A stretch of 64,000 nucleotides of DNA from positions 434,001 through 498,000 of the forward strand of contig NZ_FOVG01000001.1 of assembly GCF_900115075.1 (NCBI RefSeq). Reading direction: 5' to 3'. Numbering within the stretch: the stretch's first letter is position 1; each line of letters begins with the position of its first letter. This document shows positions 28,485-38,063 of the stretch, in pieces. Under the pieces are notes generated by a model. It was given only the letters and a program-made list of their open reading frames with translations, was not told the DNA's origin and ran no database searches. Position numbers and translations under genes: made by a program. Origin of the DNA: Candidatus Pantoea varia (GTDB lineage: Bacteria > Pseudomonadota > Gammaproteobacteria > Enterobacterales > Enterobacteriaceae).

Positions 28485-28739
28485 ATGCAATGCCGAAGCC
28501 AATGCGGTGCCTGTTGCACAGCGCCCTCTATTTCTTCACCCATTCCTGGCATGCCTGACGGTAAGCCCGCCAACACGCCCTGCGTCCAGCTTGATGACAC
28601 ATTGCGCTGCAAATTGTTTGGCTCACCGCTACGTCCTGCCGTCTGTGCAGGCCTGCAACCAGCACATAGCATGTGCGGCGATTCTCGCCATCAGGCGATG
28701 ACCTATCTATTGCAGCTCGAAGCGGATACCGCGCCCTGA
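28485..28739 (+). CDS. yeiW: YeiW-like CxxCxxCC protein (UPF0153)
   Basis: An 84-residue cysteine-rich protein beginning [24 protein letters not shown], with later cysteines in RCKLF and MCGDS; the pattern is that of the UPF0153/YkgJ zinc- or iron-cluster-binding family and of E. coli YeiW. The start at 28485 fits the family; the open frame reaches further up without a ribosome site. Function unknown. Confidence 0.85.
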   Translation: MQCRSQCGACCTAPSISSPIPGMPDGKPANTPCVQLDDTLRCKLFGSPLRPAVCAGLQPAHSMCGDSRHQAMTYLLQLEADTAP

Positions 28740-28910
28740 TGGGCTGACGCTGCTGAAGTTTCTGGTCCACTCATCGCTGGTTTACAGCAACCGCGTCAGC
28801 CTGTTCACTTTTTATTCCCCTTAACCACCTCGAAATGTGCGTAACGTCAAAAATCTGTTACGCCGTTTGCGCATTTTCTTGCCTGTAGAAAGTTGCTGTA
28901 CCACAATCCC

Positions 28911-28922
28911 TGAAACGTTTCA
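28911..28922. promoter_or_regulatory. Cra (FruR) operator 1 of fruBKA
   Basis: TGAAACGTTTCA is a perfect palindrome matching the Cra consensus, 90 bases before fruB. Cra represses fru genes until fructose 1-phosphate binds it. Confidence 0.85.
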
Positions 28923-28977
28923 GCGGTGACTGCGCCACCTGTTTTAAACAGTATGGCGTAAAAAAATCCCCACCGGC

Positions 28978-28989
28978 TGAAACGATTCA
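28978..28989. promoter_or_regulatory. Cra (FruR) operator 2 of fruBKA
   Basis: TGAAACGATTCA, a second Cra match 55 bases downstream of the first and 22 bases before the fruB start; paired operators are also found in E. coli. Confidence 0.83.
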
Positions 28990-29011
28990 ATCTCAGCAAG
29001 CGAGGAGAATT

Positions 29012-30142
29012 ATGTTCCAGCTCGAATTGCAGGCCATCCATACCGGAGCCAGCGCCCAGAACAAAGAAGAGGCCATTCGTCAGGTTGCTGCCGCGTTAAC
29101 CGCTGCGGGCAACGTGACGGAAGGCTATGTCAACGGCATGCTGGCGCGCGAACAGCAGACCTCAACCTTCCTCGGCAACGGCATCGCAATCCCTCATGGC
29201 ACCACCGATACCCGCGATATGGTGCTGAAAACCGGTGTTCAGGTGTTTCAGTTTCCACAGGGCATTGCCTGGGGTGACGATCAGACCGCCTACGTCGCTA
29301 TCGGGATTGCCGCTAAGTCGGATGAACATCTGGCGTTGCTGCGTCAGCTGACGCATGTTCTGAGCGATGACACCATTGCCGAACAGCTTAAAACCGCCTC
29401 TGCTGAAGACCTTCGTGCGTTGCTGATGGGCGAGAAACAAGCCGCCGAGTTCAGCTTCGACACCTCATTAATTACGCTCAACGTCGCAGCCAGCGATCTG
29501 ATCACCCTGCAGGCGATGAACGCCGGTCGGCTGCAGTCCGCAGGCGTGGTGGATTCCAGCTACGTCGCAGATGTGGTCTCAACGGCTCCGCTGAATCTGG
29601 GTCAGGGCATCTGGCTCAGCGACAGCAGCCTCGGTAACCTGCGCAGCGGCGTGGCCATCAGCCGCGCTGAACATGCCTTCGACCATCAGGGCGAATCAGC
29701 GGCGCTGTTAATCAGCGTTTCAGCGACCGATGAACGTCCGCTGGAAGTGCTGGGTTACCTCAGCGCATTGCTGCAGCAGGGCAAAGCGGATCGTCTGCTG
29801 AAAGCCGATGCGGCAGGCGTCTACGCACTGCTGACCAGTGAAGTTGATGAGCAGGCTGACGTGCTGACCGCTGAATACACTATTCGCAACGAACATGGCC
29901 TGCATGCCCGTCCGGGCACCGCGCTGGTCAGCGTGATCAAGCAGTTCAACAGCGACGTCACCGTGACCAATCTCGACGGCAGCGGCAAACCTGCCAATGG
30001 CCGCAGCCTGATGAAAGTCGTTGCGCTGGGCGTGAAGAAAGGCCATCGCCTGCGCTTCACCGCCAGTGGTGACGATGCCCAGCAGGCGCTGAACGCCATT
30101 GAAGAAGCGATCACCAGCGGTCTGGGTGAGGGGGCATCATGA
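29012..30142 (+). CDS. fruB: Fructose PTS EIIA-HPr fusion (diphosphoryl transfer protein)
   Basis: A 376-residue fusion: an EIIA-Fru domain with the phosphorylated histidine in GIAIPHGT (about 65-72), a central linker domain, and a C-terminal HPr domain with the active histidine in [10 protein letters not shown] and the regulatory serine in NGRSLMKV. It relays phosphate from EI to the FruA EIIB domain. GAGGAGAA precedes the ATG. Overlaps fruK by 4 bases. Confidence 0.96.
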   Translation: MFQLELQAIHTGASAQNKEEAIRQVAAALTAAGNVTEGYVNGMLAREQQTSTFLGNGIAIPHGTTDTRDMVLKTGVQVFQFPQGIAWGDDQTAYVAIGIAAKSDEHLALLRQLTHVLSDDTIAEQLKTASAEDLRALLMGEKQAAEFSFDTSLITLNVAASDLITLQAMNAGRLQSAGVVDSSYVADVVSTAPLNLGQGIWLSDSSLGNLRSGVAISRAEHAFDHQGESAALLISVSATDERPLEVLGYLSALLQQGKADRLLKADAAGVYALLTSEVDEQADVLTAEYTIRNEHGLHARPGTALVSVIKQFNSDVTVTNLDGSGKPANGRSLMKVVALGVKKGHRLRFTASGDDAQQALNAIEEAITSGLGEGAS

Positions 30143-31077
30143 GCAGACGCGTCGCCACCATCACGCTGAATCCGGCGTATGACCTGGTGGGATATACCCC
30201 TGAAATTGAACGCGGCGAAGTCAACCTGGTGAAAACCACCGGGCTGCACGCGGCGGGCAAGGGCATCAACGTTGCTAAAGTCCTGAAAGATCTGGGTATC
30301 GATGTCACCGTGGGTGGCTTCCTGGGTAAAGAGAATCAGGACGGTTTCCAGCAGCTGTTCAGCGAACTGGGCATTGCCAACCGTTTCCAGGTAGTGCCTG
30401 GCCGTACCCGTATCAACGTTAAACTGACGGAACAGACCGGCGATGTCACCGATCTGAACTTCTCCGGTTTTCAGGTCACCGCGCAGGACTGGGATCGTTT
30501 TACGACCGATTCTCTGACCTGGCTGGGCCAGTTCGATATGGTCTGCGTCAGCGGCAGCCTGCCAGAAGGCGTCGATCACGATGCCTTTACCCGCTGGATG
30601 ACCGAACTGCGTACCCACTGCCCATGCATCATCTTTGACAGCAGCCGTGAGGCGTTGGTGGCAGGGCTGAAAGCCGCTCCGTGGCTGGTTAAACCTAACC
30701 GCCGTGAGCTGGAAATCTGGGCCGGTCGCAAACTGCCGACGCTGCAGGATGTGATTGGTGCTGCGCACGAACTGCGCGAGCAGGGCATCGCCCATGTGGT
30801 GATTTCGCTGGGCGCTGAAGGCGCGCTGTGGGTCAACGCTTCAGGCGAATGGATTGCTAAACCGCCGGTGTGTGAAGTCGTCAGCACCGTGGGTGCAGGT
30901 GATTCGATGGTTGGCGGCCTGATTTATGGCCTGCTGATGCGTGAATCCAGCGAACACACGCTGCGTCTTGCGACTGCCGTGGCGGCGATGGCCGTCAGCC
31001 AGAGCAATGTTGGCGTTTCCGATCGTACTCAGTTGGCCGCCATGATGGCGCGCGTCGACTTACAACCCGTTAACTGA
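30139..31077 (+). CDS. fruK: 1-phosphofructokinase
   Basis: A 312-residue PfkB-family kinase with the N-terminal [14 protein letters not shown] signature and the C-terminal ATP/anion-hole motif [10 protein letters not shown]. It converts fructose 1-phosphate to fructose 1,6-bisphosphate. Translationally coupled to fruB by an ATGA overlap. Confidence 0.97.
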   Translation: MSRRVATITLNPAYDLVGYTPEIERGEVNLVKTTGLHAAGKGINVAKVLKDLGIDVTVGGFLGKENQDGFQQLFSELGIANRFQVVPGRTRINVKLTEQTGDVTDLNFSGFQVTAQDWDRFTTDSLTWLGQFDMVCVSGSLPEGVDHDAFTRWMTELRTHCPCIIFDSSREALVAGLKAAPWLVKPNRRELEIWAGRKLPTLQDVIGAAHELREQGIAHVVISLGAEGALWVNASGEWIAKPPVCEVVSTVGAGDSMVGGLIYGLLMRESSEHTLRLATAVAAMAVSQSNVGVSDRTQLAAMMARVDLQPVN

Positions 31078-31093
31078 CAGCAGGAGAGCGATA

Positions 31094-32806
31094 ATGAAAA
31101 CGCTGCTGATTAAAGACCCTACACTGGGACTGGCTTCCGCATACATGGCGCAACAACGTCTGGCTGCTGCCGCAGCTGCTGCGGGCCTGACCCTGACTGA
31201 TAATCCTGCCGACGCTGAACTGGCGATTGTGCTGGGCAAAAACGTGCCGGACGATGCGGCGCTGAACGGCAAAGCGGTCTGGCTGGGTGATATCCAGCTG
31301 GCAGTCCGCGAGCCAGAAACCTTCCTGAACCGCGCCAAAGCGGAAGCCAAAACCTGGCAGGCACCTGCTGCAGTGGCAACACCTGCAGGCGCACCTGCTG
31401 CGGCACCGGCTCAGTCTGGCGCGCAGAAACGTGTCGTTGCCGTTACCGCCTGTCCGACCGGCGTGGCGCACACCTTTATGGCTGCCGAAGCTATTCAGGC
31501 TGAAGCGACCCGTCGCGGCTGGTGGGTGAAAGTTGAAACCCGCGGTTCAGTGGGTGCCGGTAACGCGATCACCCCGGAAGAAGTCGCTGCCGCCGATCTG
31601 GTGATCGTCGCAGCAGATATCGAAGTCGATCTGGCGAAATTTGCCGGTAAGCCGATGTACCGCACCTCAACCGGTCTGGCCCTGAAGAAAACCGCGCAGG
31701 AACTGGATAAAGCAGTCGCAGAAGCGAAGCCCTACAAAGCGGCGGCTGGCGGACAGAGTAATGAGAGTCAAGAAGAGAAGAAAGGCGGAGCAGGGGCTTA
31801 TCGTCATCTGCTGACCGGTGTTTCTTACATGCTGCCGATGGTGGTCGCGGGGGGTCTGAGCATCGCTCTGTCGTTCGCTTTTGGTATCACAGCCTTTAAA
31901 GAGCAGGGCACACTGGCCGCTGCACTGATGCAAATCGGTGGTGGCAGCGCCTTTGCCCTGATGGTGCCGGTGCTGGCGGGCTTTATCGCCTTCTCCATCG
32001 CTGACCGTCCGGGTCTGACGCCAGGTCTGATTGGCGGTATGATCGCCACCAGCATCAACGCAGGCTTCCTGGGGGGTATCATCGCGGGCTTCATCGCCGG
32101 TTATGCGGCGAAGCTGATCAGCGGCAAAGTGAAACTGCCGCAGAGTATGGAAGCGCTGAAACCGATACTGATTATCCCGCTGTTCGCGAGCCTGATCACC
32201 GGCCTGCTGATGATCTACGTGGTGGGCAAACCGGTTGCGGGCATCATGAGTGGCCTGACGCACTGGCTGGCCAACATGGGCACGGCGAATGCGGTCCTGC
32301 TGGGCGCGATTCTGGGCGGCATGATGTGTACCGATATGGGGGGTCCGGTGAACAAAGTGGCTTACGCATTTGGCGTTGGCTTACTGAGTTCGCAGACGTA
32401 TGCACCGATGGCCGCCATCATGGCAGCCGGTATGGTGCCACCGCTGGCGATGGGTCTGGCTACGCTGGTTGCCCGTCGTAAATTCAACAAAGGTCAGCAG
32501 GAAGGCGGTAAAGCGGCACTGGTTCTGGGTCTCTGCTTTATCTCTGAAGGTGCGATTCCCTTCGCGGCCCGTGACCCGATGCGCGTTCTGCCTTGCTGTA
32601 TCGTAGGCGGTGCAACGACTGGCGCGATTTCCATGGCGATTGGCGCGAAACTGATGGCACCGCACGGTGGACTGTTTGTACTGCTGATCCCTGGCGCGAT
32701 TACCCCGGTTATCGGCTATCTGATGGCGATTATCATCGGCACCGCGATTGCAGGTCTGAGCTATGCCGTACTGAAACGTCCGGAAGAGCAGCTGGCGAAA
32801 GCCTGA
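31094..32806 (+). CDS. fruA: Fructose PTS EIIB'BC component
   Basis: A 570-residue membrane transporter: an N-terminal B'-like domain, an alanine/proline linker (about 93-112), an EIIB domain with the phospho-cysteine in VTACPTGVAHT (about 118-128) and a membrane EIIC domain of about ten helices including GGMMCTDMGGPVNK. It imports fructose as fructose 1-phosphate. Follows fruK by 16 bases and is closed by a terminator. Confidence 0.96.
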   Translation: MKTLLIKDPTLGLASAYMAQQRLAAAAAAAGLTLTDNPADAELAIVLGKNVPDDAALNGKAVWLGDIQLAVREPETFLNRAKAEAKTWQAPAAVATPAGAPAAAPAQSGAQKRVVAVTACPTGVAHTFMAAEAIQAEATRRGWWVKVETRGSVGAGNAITPEEVAAADLVIVAADIEVDLAKFAGKPMYRTSTGLALKKTAQELDKAVAEAKPYKAAAGGQSNESQEEKKGGAGAYRHLLTGVSYMLPMVVAGGLSIALSFAFGITAFKEQGTLAAALMQIGGGSAFALMVPVLAGFIAFSIADRPGLTPGLIGGMIATSINAGFLGGIIAGFIAGYAAKLISGKVKLPQSMEALKPILIIPLFASLITGLLMIYVVGKPVAGIMSGLTHWLANMGTANAVLLGAILGGMMCTDMGGPVNKVAYAFGVGLLSSQTYAPMAAIMAAGMVPPLAMGLATLVARRKFNKGQQEGGKAALVLGLCFISEGAIPFAARDPMRVLPCCIVGGATTGAISMAIGAKLMAPHGGLFVLLIPGAITPVIGYLMAIIIGTAIAGLSYAVLKRPEEQLAKA

Positions 32807-32840
32807 TTTGCAGAAATGCATAATCTGCTGAAGTAAAAAT

Positions 32841-32870
32841 AACAGGGAGCCGGATGGCTCCCTGTTTGCT
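32841..32870 (+). terminator. Terminator of fruBKA
   Basis: AACAGGGAGCC-GGAT-GGCTCCCTGTT gives an 11-base perfect stem followed by TGCTTTT, 34 bases beyond fruA. Confidence 0.85.
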
Positions 32871-32934
32871 TTTACAGACGGTTCCCGAAGTCAAAGCGAC
32901 GGGAGCATACGCCTGGAGTAAAGCATCGCGGGCG

Positions 32935-32957
32935 AGGGAGCCAGCTGGCTCCCTTTT
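32935..32957 (+). terminator. Second hairpin between fruA and nfo
   Basis: AGGGAGCC-AGCT-GGCTCCCT followed by TTT on the plus strand, next to the nfo stop. The stem core repeats that of the fru terminator 94 bases earlier, so it may be a duplicated copy. Confidence 0.6.
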
Positions 32958-32958
32958 A

Positions 32959-33804
32959 CTATCCCTGCTGTTCGGCTTTCAGCCAGGCTATCTCATCTTT
33001 CCAGATATCAGGATTAATGGTTTCCAGAATCAACGGGATGCCATCAAACCGCGGATCTTTCATCAGCCAGCTAAACGCCGTTTTGCCGATATTCCCTTCA
33101 CCCAGGCTGTGATGACGGTCAACCCGACTGTCGAAGGCGCTTTTGGCATCGTTAAGGTGCATGCCGCGCAGATAGGTAAAGCCGACAATGCGCTCAAACT
33201 CGGCAAAGGTCGCTTCGCAATCGGCTTCGGTGCGCAGATCATAACCGCCAGCAAACGCATGACAGGTATCGATGCAGACGCCGACGCGCGACTTATCTTC
33301 GACATGCTCAATAATGGTGGCGAGATGCTCGAAGCGGAACCCCAGGTTACTGCCCTGACCGGCGGTATTCTCAATCACGGCGGTGACGTTCTGACTCTGG
33401 TCGAGGGCGATGTTGATCGACTCCGCAATCCGCCTGAGACAGGCCTCTTCTTCAATCTGATGCAGATGGCTGCCGGGATGAAAGTTCAGCAGCGTCAGGC
33501 CCAACTGGTCACAACGTTGCAATTCATCAATAAAGGCCGCGCGGGATTTCTCCAGCGCCTCTTCAACCGGATGACCGAGGTTAATCAAAAAACTGTCGTG
33601 CGGCAGGATTTGCTGCGGACTGTATTTGTACGTCTCGCAGGCGGCGCGAAAAGCATCAATCACCTCAGTAGAGAGCGGGGCGGCCTTCCACTGACGCTGA
33701 TTTTTGGTAAAGAGGGCGAAGGCGGTGGCTTCTATTTCATGGGCGCGGATCACGGCCTGATCCACGCCACCTGCCGCACTCACGTGTGCGCCAATATATT
33801 TCAT
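32959..33804 (-). CDS. nfo: Endonuclease IV
   Basis: A 281-residue AP endonuclease beginning [18 protein letters not shown], with the metal-binding motifs [29 protein letters not shown] and HLNDAK. It cuts at abasic sites and oxidised bases. Nearly the length of E. coli Nfo (285). 52 bases downstream of yeiH on the same strand. Confidence 0.96.
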   Translation of the reverse strand: MKYIGAHVSAAGGVDQAVIRAHEIEATAFALFTKNQRQWKAAPLSTEVIDAFRAACETYKYSPQQILPHDSFLINLGHPVEEALEKSRAAFIDELQRCDQLGLTLLNFHPGSHLHQIEEEACLRRIAESINIALDQSQNVTAVIENTAGQGSNLGFRFEHLATIIEHVEDKSRVGVCIDTCHAFAGGYDLRTEADCEATFAEFERIVGFTYLRGMHLNDAKSAFDSRVDRHHSLGEGNIGKTAFSWLMKDPRFDGIPLILETINPDIWKDEIAWLKAEQQG

Positions 33805-33855
33805 GCCTTTCTCCTGGGGCTATGCACGGATGAAACGGCATGATACCTGATGCCG

Positions 33856-34911
33856 CTAGCCCATGAAATGTTGCACCAGCAGATTGATGGTGCCGCCGCC
33901 CGCGATTAACCAGCCAAATACCAGCGCGCCCAGCAGCAGCGGTTTAACGCCCGCCTCACGCAATGCTCCGAAACGGGTGGTTAATCCCAGGGCCGCCATC
34001 GCCATCGCCAGTAGCAGACCCGCCAGCTCATTCAGCGTAGCAACCACTGTGGCAGGCAGCAGCTGCAGCGAGTTAAACAGCGCAACCGCGATAAACATCA
34101 GGGCAAACCAGGGAAACGTCACCGGCTGACGCGCTTTGCTCGTTTTGCGATTACCGTGTAACACCGCACTCAGACAGAGCAGGAACGGGGCCAGCATCAT
34201 CACCCGCAGCATTTTGGCAATCACGGCGCTGCTCTCGGCTTCCGGGCTGATGCTGTGTCCGGCAGCCACTACCTGTGCGACTTCATGGATGGTAGAACCC
34301 GTGAAGACCCCAAACTGCGCGGCACTCAGGCCCGGAAACAGGTGATGCGCCAGCGGCCACAGTAGCGGATAGACAAAAATCGCCAGCGTACCGAACAACA
34401 CCACGGTCGCGATAGCCACCGCGACTTTCGACGGCGCGGCTTTCACCACCGGCTCGGTCGCCAGGACAGCCGCAGCCCCGCAGATACTGCTGCCTGCACC
34501 AATCAGCCAGACGGTATCGCGATCCAGCTTCAGCAGCCGGATGCCCAGCAGGCAGGTCACCAGGAAAGTGCTGCTCAGCGTCAGCGCATCAATCAGGATG
34601 CCGCTGAAACCGACGTCGGCGATCTGTTGTAAGGTGATGCGAAAGCCAAACAGGATGATCCCCAGTCGAAGCAGCTTCTGTTTAGCCAGCACCACGCCGC
34701 TGTCGCAGCGCGATGCCAGCGGCGTATAGACGCTGTTGCCGACCAGAATGCCCAGCATAATCGCCAGGGTCAGTGAACCCAGCCCCAGCGCTGCAATCGC
34801 CGGTTGCTGCGCCAGCCAGCTGGCAGCCGCGGCAATCGCGGCAGTCAGCAGCAGACCGGGGAACCAGAGCGTAACAGGATGATGCGTTTTAGCGATGCTC
34901 AGTTCGGTCAT
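33856..34911 (-). CDS. yeiH: YeiH, UPF0324 membrane protein
   Basis: A 351-residue protein with about ten membrane helices and the UPF0324 motifs LAIMLGILVGN, RLGIILFGFRIT, GAGSSICGAAAVLATEPVVKA and GSTIHEVAQVVAAGHSIS. Substrate unknown; regulated by YeiE in E. coli. The start at 34911 (MTELSIAKTH) fits the family and has a GGAGTG ribosome site; the open frame to 35118 would add 69 unsupported residues. Confidence 0.92.
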   Translation of the reverse strand: MTELSIAKTHHPVTLWFPGLLLTAAIAAAASWLAQQPAIAALGLGSLTLAIMLGILVGNSVYTPLASRCDSGVVLAKQKLLRLGIILFGFRITLQQIADVGFSGILIDALTLSSTFLVTCLLGIRLLKLDRDTVWLIGAGSSICGAAAVLATEPVVKAAPSKVAVAIATVVLFGTLAIFVYPLLWPLAHHLFPGLSAAQFGVFTGSTIHEVAQVVAAGHSISPEAESSAVIAKMLRVMMLAPFLLCLSAVLHGNRKTSKARQPVTFPWFALMFIAVALFNSLQLLPATVVATLNELAGLLLAMAMAALGLTTRFGALREAGVKPLLLGALVFGWLIAGGGTINLLVQHFMG

Positions 34912-35017
34912 GATGGTCACTCCTCGTGGTTGAGTCCTGATCATGACGGCGACTGGCTTAAAAGTGAAATTGATAATATATTTATAATTGACCAGAATAA
35001 ACGATAAGGCAGTGATC

Positions 35018-35392
35018 ATGATATTTTCGCGTCTGCGCCGCTGGGCGACGCTGATCAAAAGAGATGTGTTTGTGCTGTGGTTCGCTTTTCGCGATCCGCG
35101 CACGCCCTGGTGGAACAAGCTGGCGATGATGGGGCTGGTCGCCTATGGTGTCAGCCCGATCGATCTTATCCCGGATGTTATCCCCTTTGTCGGTCTGCTG
35201 GATGACGCGGTGATCATTCCCACGGGTGTCATGGTGCTATTGCGGTTACTGCCGCGAGAGGTGCGCATCAGCAGCAGCGAGCGGGCACAGGCTCAGCATT
35301 CCCGCGGCAAAAAAATGGCAGGCTGGCTGGGCGTGGTTGGACTGATCTGGCTGGCGTTAATCATTTATCTTGTCAGGCATTCACTGAGTTAA
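35018..35392 (+). CDS. DUF1232 (YkvA-like) membrane protein upstream of yeiE
   Basis: A 124-residue protein with the DUF1232 core LVAYGVSPIDLIPDVIPFVGLLDDAVI and a C-terminal membrane helix (about 100-120); the core segment is also hydrophobic. Function unknown. It is divergent from yeiH and ends 9 bases before yeiE, so it is probably co-transcribed with the regulator. In E. coli, as I recall, yeiH and yeiE lie next to each other without such a gene. Start 35018 follows AAGGC; the upstream in-frame codon at 34988 is less likely. Confidence 0.85.
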   Translation: MIFSRLRRWATLIKRDVFVLWFAFRDPRTPWWNKLAMMGLVAYGVSPIDLIPDVIPFVGLLDDAVIIPTGVMVLLRLLPREVRISSSERAQAQHSRGKKMAGWLGVVGLIWLALIIYLVRHSLS

Positions 35393-35401
35393 GAGGCGAC
35401 G

Positions 35402-36268
35402 ATGCACATTACGCTGCGGCAAATCGAAGTGTTCACCGAAGTGCTTAAGAGCGGTTCCACTACCCAGGCTTCGCAACTGCTGGCCCTGTCGCAGTCGGCG
35501 GTCAGCGCGGCGCTGGCCGATCTGGAGAGTCAGCTGGGCGTACAATTGTTTGATCGGGTCGGCAAACGGCTGGTGCTGAATGAGCATGGGCGGCTGCTCT
35601 ATCCGCGTGCGGTCGGACTGCTGGAGCAGGCAGGTGAAATTGAGCAGCTGTTCAAAGAGGATAACGGCGCGATCCGCATCTTTGCCAGCAGCACCATTGG
35701 TAACTACCTGCTGCCGGGGATGATGGCCGCCTATCGTCGCGATTTTCCTGGTCTGCCGCTGGAGCTAAGCGTTGGCAACAGTCAGGATGTGATTCAGGCC
35801 GTTTCCGATTTCCGCGTGGATGTCGGTCTGATTGAAGGGCCGTGCCATATGACCGAACTGGTCAGCGAACCCTGGCTGGAAGATGAGCTGGTGGTGTTTG
35901 CGGCGCCTGATGCCGCCATTCTGCAACAGCCGGTGACGCTGAAAACCCTGGCGGAAGCGCCGTGGATCCTGCGTGAACGCGGCTCCGGTACCCGGGAAAT
36001 CGTCGATTATCTGCTGCTGTCACACCTGCCGAGTTTTCAGCTGGGCATGGAACTGGGCAATTCCGAAGCGATCAAGCATGCGGTGCGGCACGGCATGGGC
36101 ATCAGCTGTCTTTCGCGCCGGGTGATTGCCGATCTGCTGGAGGCGGGCACGCTGACAGAACTGACGATTCCGCTGCCGCGTCTGACCCGAACTCTCTACC
36201 GCATTCATCACCGGCAGAAGCATATTTCAAAGGCACTGACGCGCTTTTTGTCCTATTGCCGTGAGTGA
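35402..36268 (+). CDS. yeiE: LysR-type regulator YeiE
   Basis: A 288-residue LysR regulator with the N-terminal winged helix ([38 protein letters not shown]) and a periplasmic-binding-like effector domain (about 90-285). Very close in pattern to E. coli YeiE, reported to act on yeiH, lysP and sulfite-related genes; it lies between yeiH and lysP here. Confidence 0.93.
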   Translation: MHITLRQIEVFTEVLKSGSTTQASQLLALSQSAVSAALADLESQLGVQLFDRVGKRLVLNEHGRLLYPRAVGLLEQAGEIEQLFKEDNGAIRIFASSTIGNYLLPGMMAAYRRDFPGLPLELSVGNSQDVIQAVSDFRVDVGLIEGPCHMTELVSEPWLEDELVVFAAPDAAILQQPVTLKTLAEAPWILRERGSGTREIVDYLLLSHLPSFQLGMELGNSEAIKHAVRHGMGISCLSRRVIADLLEAGTLTELTIPLPRLTRTLYRIHHRQKHISKALTRFLSYCRE

Positions 36269-36384
36269 CTGCTAATAATTCCGGCGCGATCATGAACTTA
36301 ACTTATAACAGCATGGCATCGCTATACAGAGTCGGTCTGGCTGCTACAATCGCGCCTCATTTTTACCCAGCGTAGCGTTAACAC

Positions 36385-37851
36385 ATGCATAATGACTCAA
36401 AAACAACACAACAACCTGCATTACGACGTGCGTTAAAAGCCCGTCATCTGACGATGATCGCCATCGGCGGTTCCATCGGTACCGGCCTGTTTGTCGCCTC
36501 TGGCGCAACCATTGCTCAGGCTGGCCCCGGCGGGGCACTCATCTCCTACATGCTCATCGGCCTGATGGTCTACTTCCTGATGACCAGTCTCGGTGAGCTG
36601 GCCGCCTTCATGCCCGTATCGGGTTCTTTCGCCACCTACGGCGCAAAATATGTCGAAGAGGGCTTTGGCTTCGCGCTCGGCTGGAACTACTGGTACAACT
36701 GGGCAGTAACCATCGCGGTTGACCTGGTGGCGTCCCAGCTGGTGATGACCTACTGGTTCCCCGACACGCCTGGCTGGATCTGGAGCGCGCTGTTCCTGGG
36801 GCTGATATTCCTGCTTAACTACATCTCGGTGAAAGGCTTTGGCGAGGCGGAATACTGGTTCTCGCTGATAAAAGTGGCCACCGTGATTATCTTTATCATT
36901 GTTGGCGTGCTGATGATTACCGGCATTATGCGCGGTGCGGAGCATGCGGGCTGGCAGAACTGGCAGGTGGGCGATGCGCCGTTTGCGGGTGGCTTTGCCG
37001 CGATGATTGGCGTGGCAATGATTGTGGGATTCTCCTTCCAGGGCACCGAACTGATCGGTATCGCGGCGGGCGAATCTGAAGACCCGGCGAAAAACATCCC
37101 GCGCGCGGTGCGGCAGATTTTCTGGCGCATCCTGCTGTTCTATGTGTTCGCCATCCTGATTATCAGTCTGATCCTGCCTTATACCGATCCGCAGTTGCTG
37201 CATAACGACATTGACGATATCAGCGTCAGCCCGTTCACCCTGGTGTTCCAGAACGCCGGTCTGCTCTCTGCGGCAGCAGTGATGAATGCGGTGATCCTGA
37301 CGGCGGTGCTGTCAGCGGGTAACTCCGGTATGTACGCCTCAACGCGTATGCTTTACAACCTGGCGAGCGAAGGCAAAGCGCCGCGCATTTTCGCGAAGCT
37401 CTCTAAAGGCGGCGTTCCGCGCAATGCCTTATGGGCGACGACCGTCGTGGCCGGGCTGTGCTTCCTGACCTCTAAGTTTGGTAATCAGGAAGTTTATCTG
37501 TGGCTGCTGAATACCTCAGGCATGACCGGTTTTATCGCCTGGCTGGGTATTGCCATCAGTCACTATCGCTTCCGTCGCGGCTATGTCGCCCAGGGACATG
37601 ACCTGAACGATCTGCCTTACCGTTCCGGCTTCTTCCCGCTGGGGCCGATTTTCGCCTTTGTGCTTTGTCTGATCATTACGCTGGGTCAGAACTATCAGGC
37701 ATTTCTCAACGACAGCATTGACTGGTACAGCGTCGCGGCAACCTACATCGGTCTTCCGCTGTTCCTGATTATCTGGTTCGGCTACAAACTGACGCGCGGC
37801 AGCCGTTTCGTGAAGTACAGCGAGATGGAGTTCCCGATCCACAAAGATTAG
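36385..37851 (+). CDS. lysP: Lysine-specific permease LysP
   Basis: A 488-residue amino acid-polyamine permease with 12 helices; opening RHLTMIAIGGSIGTGLFVASGA and the FSFQGTELIGIAAGESEDPAKNIPRA block are those of LysP (489 residues in E. coli), a lysine:proton importer that also modulates the CadC acid regulator. Follows yeiE by 116 bases with its own promoter region. Confidence 0.95.
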   Translation: MHNDSKTTQQPALRRALKARHLTMIAIGGSIGTGLFVASGATIAQAGPGGALISYMLIGLMVYFLMTSLGELAAFMPVSGSFATYGAKYVEEGFGFALGWNYWYNWAVTIAVDLVASQLVMTYWFPDTPGWIWSALFLGLIFLLNYISVKGFGEAEYWFSLIKVATVIIFIIVGVLMITGIMRGAEHAGWQNWQVGDAPFAGGFAAMIGVAMIVGFSFQGTELIGIAAGESEDPAKNIPRAVRQIFWRILLFYVFAILIISLILPYTDPQLLHNDIDDISVSPFTLVFQNAGLLSAAAVMNAVILTAVLSAGNSGMYASTRMLYNLASEGKAPRIFAKLSKGGVPRNALWATTVVAGLCFLTSKFGNQEVYLWLLNTSGMTGFIAWLGIAISHYRFRRGYVAQGHDLNDLPYRSGFFPLGPIFAFVLCLIITLGQNYQAFLNDSIDWYSVAATYIGLPLFLIIWFGYKLTRGSRFVKYSEMEFPIHKD

Positions 37852-37871
37852 CGCTGTGCGCAGACACCCTC

Positions 37872-37905
37872 ACGCAAAACCTGCCAGGGATGGCGGGTTT
37901 TGCGT
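37872..37905 (+). terminator. Terminator of lysP
   Basis: ACGCAAAACCTGCCA and TGGCGGGTTTTGCGT pair over 15 bases around GGGA, 20 bases beyond lysP. The T-run is within the stem, so strength is uncertain. Confidence 0.7.
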
Positions 37906-37990
37906 CGTTGCGAAAGGCGCAGGCTCCCTGAGCTATCCTCCCGCCTGTAACACCCTTTTTTACTGTTTTTTCACGTCTCGCTTATGTTCT

Positions 37991-38009
37991 CGAATTGATA
38001 ATTATTATC
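37991..38009. promoter_or_regulatory. Fur box of the iron ABC transporter genes
   Basis: CGAATTGATAATTATTATC matches the 19-base Fur consensus with an exact second GATAAT hexamer and an exact ATTATC end; the first hexamer is partial. It lies 55 bases before the permease start. Confidence 0.75.
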
Positions 38010-38063
38010 ACCTGCACTATTGTGGCTGCGTTTTCTGACGTGATAGCCACACAGGGTTCAAAC

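Noticed and set aside
36269..36384. Lysine riboswitch before lysP
   Set aside because: The 116-base gap is too short and shows no extended paired structure; control is more likely by protein regulators.
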